Source: Myxococcota bacterium
Lineage (GTDB): Bacteria > Myxococcota > Polyangia > GCA-2747355 > JAKLHH01
Assembly: GCA_022710245.1 (NCBI GenBank)
Contig: JAKLHH010000074.1
Location: forward strand, 1-13,226
Direction: 5' to 3'
DNA length: 13,226 nucleotides
The notes beneath the pieces were generated by a model. The model had not been told where the DNA came from. It was given only the letters and a program-made list of their open reading frames with translations, and made no database searches. Below, one piece after another: positions 12,912 to 13,226 of this stretch (within the stretch, counting starts at the first letter, position 1; each line of letters begins with the position of its first letter). A program made the position numbers and the translations under genes.

Positions 12912-13226
12912 ATGATGCGACGGAGGAGCTTGAGCTTCAGGGGGCTGGTGATGGCGGTGCTCGTGGCGCTCGCGGCCGCGGGTGAGGCGCGCGCCGAGCA
13001 GCGGACCGGAGGCACCGAGGCGCTGGTGCGGAAGAAGATCGACGAGGTGCTGGGCATCCTGCGCGATCCGGCTCGCCAGGGGATGGCGAAGCGGCAGGAG
13101 CGGCACCGGGCGATCCTCGCGGTGGCGAACACCATCTTCGACTGGGACGAGATGGCGCGGCGCAGCCTGGGCGCCCCCTGGCGCGAGCTCGAGGCGGAGA
13201 AGCGCGAGCGCTTCGTCGAGCTCTTC
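12912..13226 (+). CDS. mlaC: MlaC-family periplasmic lipid carrier (3' end outside window)
   Basis: 105 codons are visible before the right edge. The ATG at 12912 is preceded by GGAAGG (12898-12903, spacing 8) and by GGAGG touching the ATG; the second ATG at 12915 is an equal alternative. A signal peptide covers about 1-28 (MMRRRSLSF, hydrophobic core, cleavage near ARA-EQ). The mature part begins the MlaC/Ttg2D pattern: VRKKIDEVLGILRD, then ILAVANTIFDWDEMARRSLG and PWRELEAEKRERFVELF. MlaC shuttles phospholipid through the periplasm to and from the MlaD ring. The gene is the last visible member of the operon. Confidence 0.9.
   Translation, partial: MMRRRSLSFRGLVMAVLVALAAAGEARAEQRTGGTEALVRKKIDEVLGILRDPARQGMAKRQERHRAILAVANTIFDWDEMARRSLGAPWRELEAEKRERFVELF

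Overview
The window is about 13.2 kb of very GC-rich DNA. Coding regions have strong G/C bias at third positions, and long spurious open frames run on all strands. The gene content is SAM-binding membrane proteins, lipoproteins, WYL regulators, an FHA protein and a diderm lipid-transport operon. This points to a Gram-negative, high-GC bacterium; Myxococcota or a related deltaproteobacterial lineage is the best guess. That is an inference from composition and gene families, because there is no rRNA or other marker gene here.

Layout. (1) 1-2854, minus strand: a GH114/TM1410-like lipoprotein (1772-2854), then a multi-membrane protein with a spermidine-synthase-like SAM domain (1-1682, running off the left edge). 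The latter has to be read by hand because it has no stop inside the window. (2) 2855-3097: a divergent intergenic region with two DNA dyads and a nested hairpin just before the next ribosome binding site. (3) 3098-4636, plus strand: a secreted lipoprotein of 512 aa with a DUF6209-like module. It overlaps the next gene tail to tail by 23 bp. (4) 4614-6601, minus strand: two paralogous HTH regulators. One is a full HTH-WYL-WCX protein. The other keeps the HTH and the C-terminal WCX domain but lacks the WYL ligand-sensing core. (5) 6882-7907, minus strand: a protein with two FHA-like domains. (6) 7908-8479: an intergenic region of about 570 bp holding a nested tandem repeat and a 21-bp dyad, with no convincing gene. 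(7) 8480-9901, plus strand: a compact pair of a DUF123 (Uri/GIY-YIG-like) nuclease and an alpha/alpha-toroid (prenyltransferase/squalene-cyclase-like) protein. (8) 10182-13226, plus strand: a lipid-transport operon in the order MlaE permease, MlaD, TolC-family outer-membrane channel, MlaC. MlaC is cut by the right edge, and no MlaF ATPase is present in the window.

How the genes work together. The last operon is the clearest unit. A permease, a membrane-anchored MCE protein, a periplasmic lipid carrier and an outer-membrane channel would span the envelope, with the ATPase supplied from elsewhere or from beyond the right edge. The two WYL-family genes probably regulate each other or share targets, since their DNA-binding domains are very similar and their upstream regions carry repeated or inverted motifs. 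Nothing in the window is a mobile element, CRISPR array, tRNA or rRNA. A recurring oddity is small tandem repeats: one set lies between genes, and three lie inside genes in disordered tails or linkers, with units that keep the reading frame.
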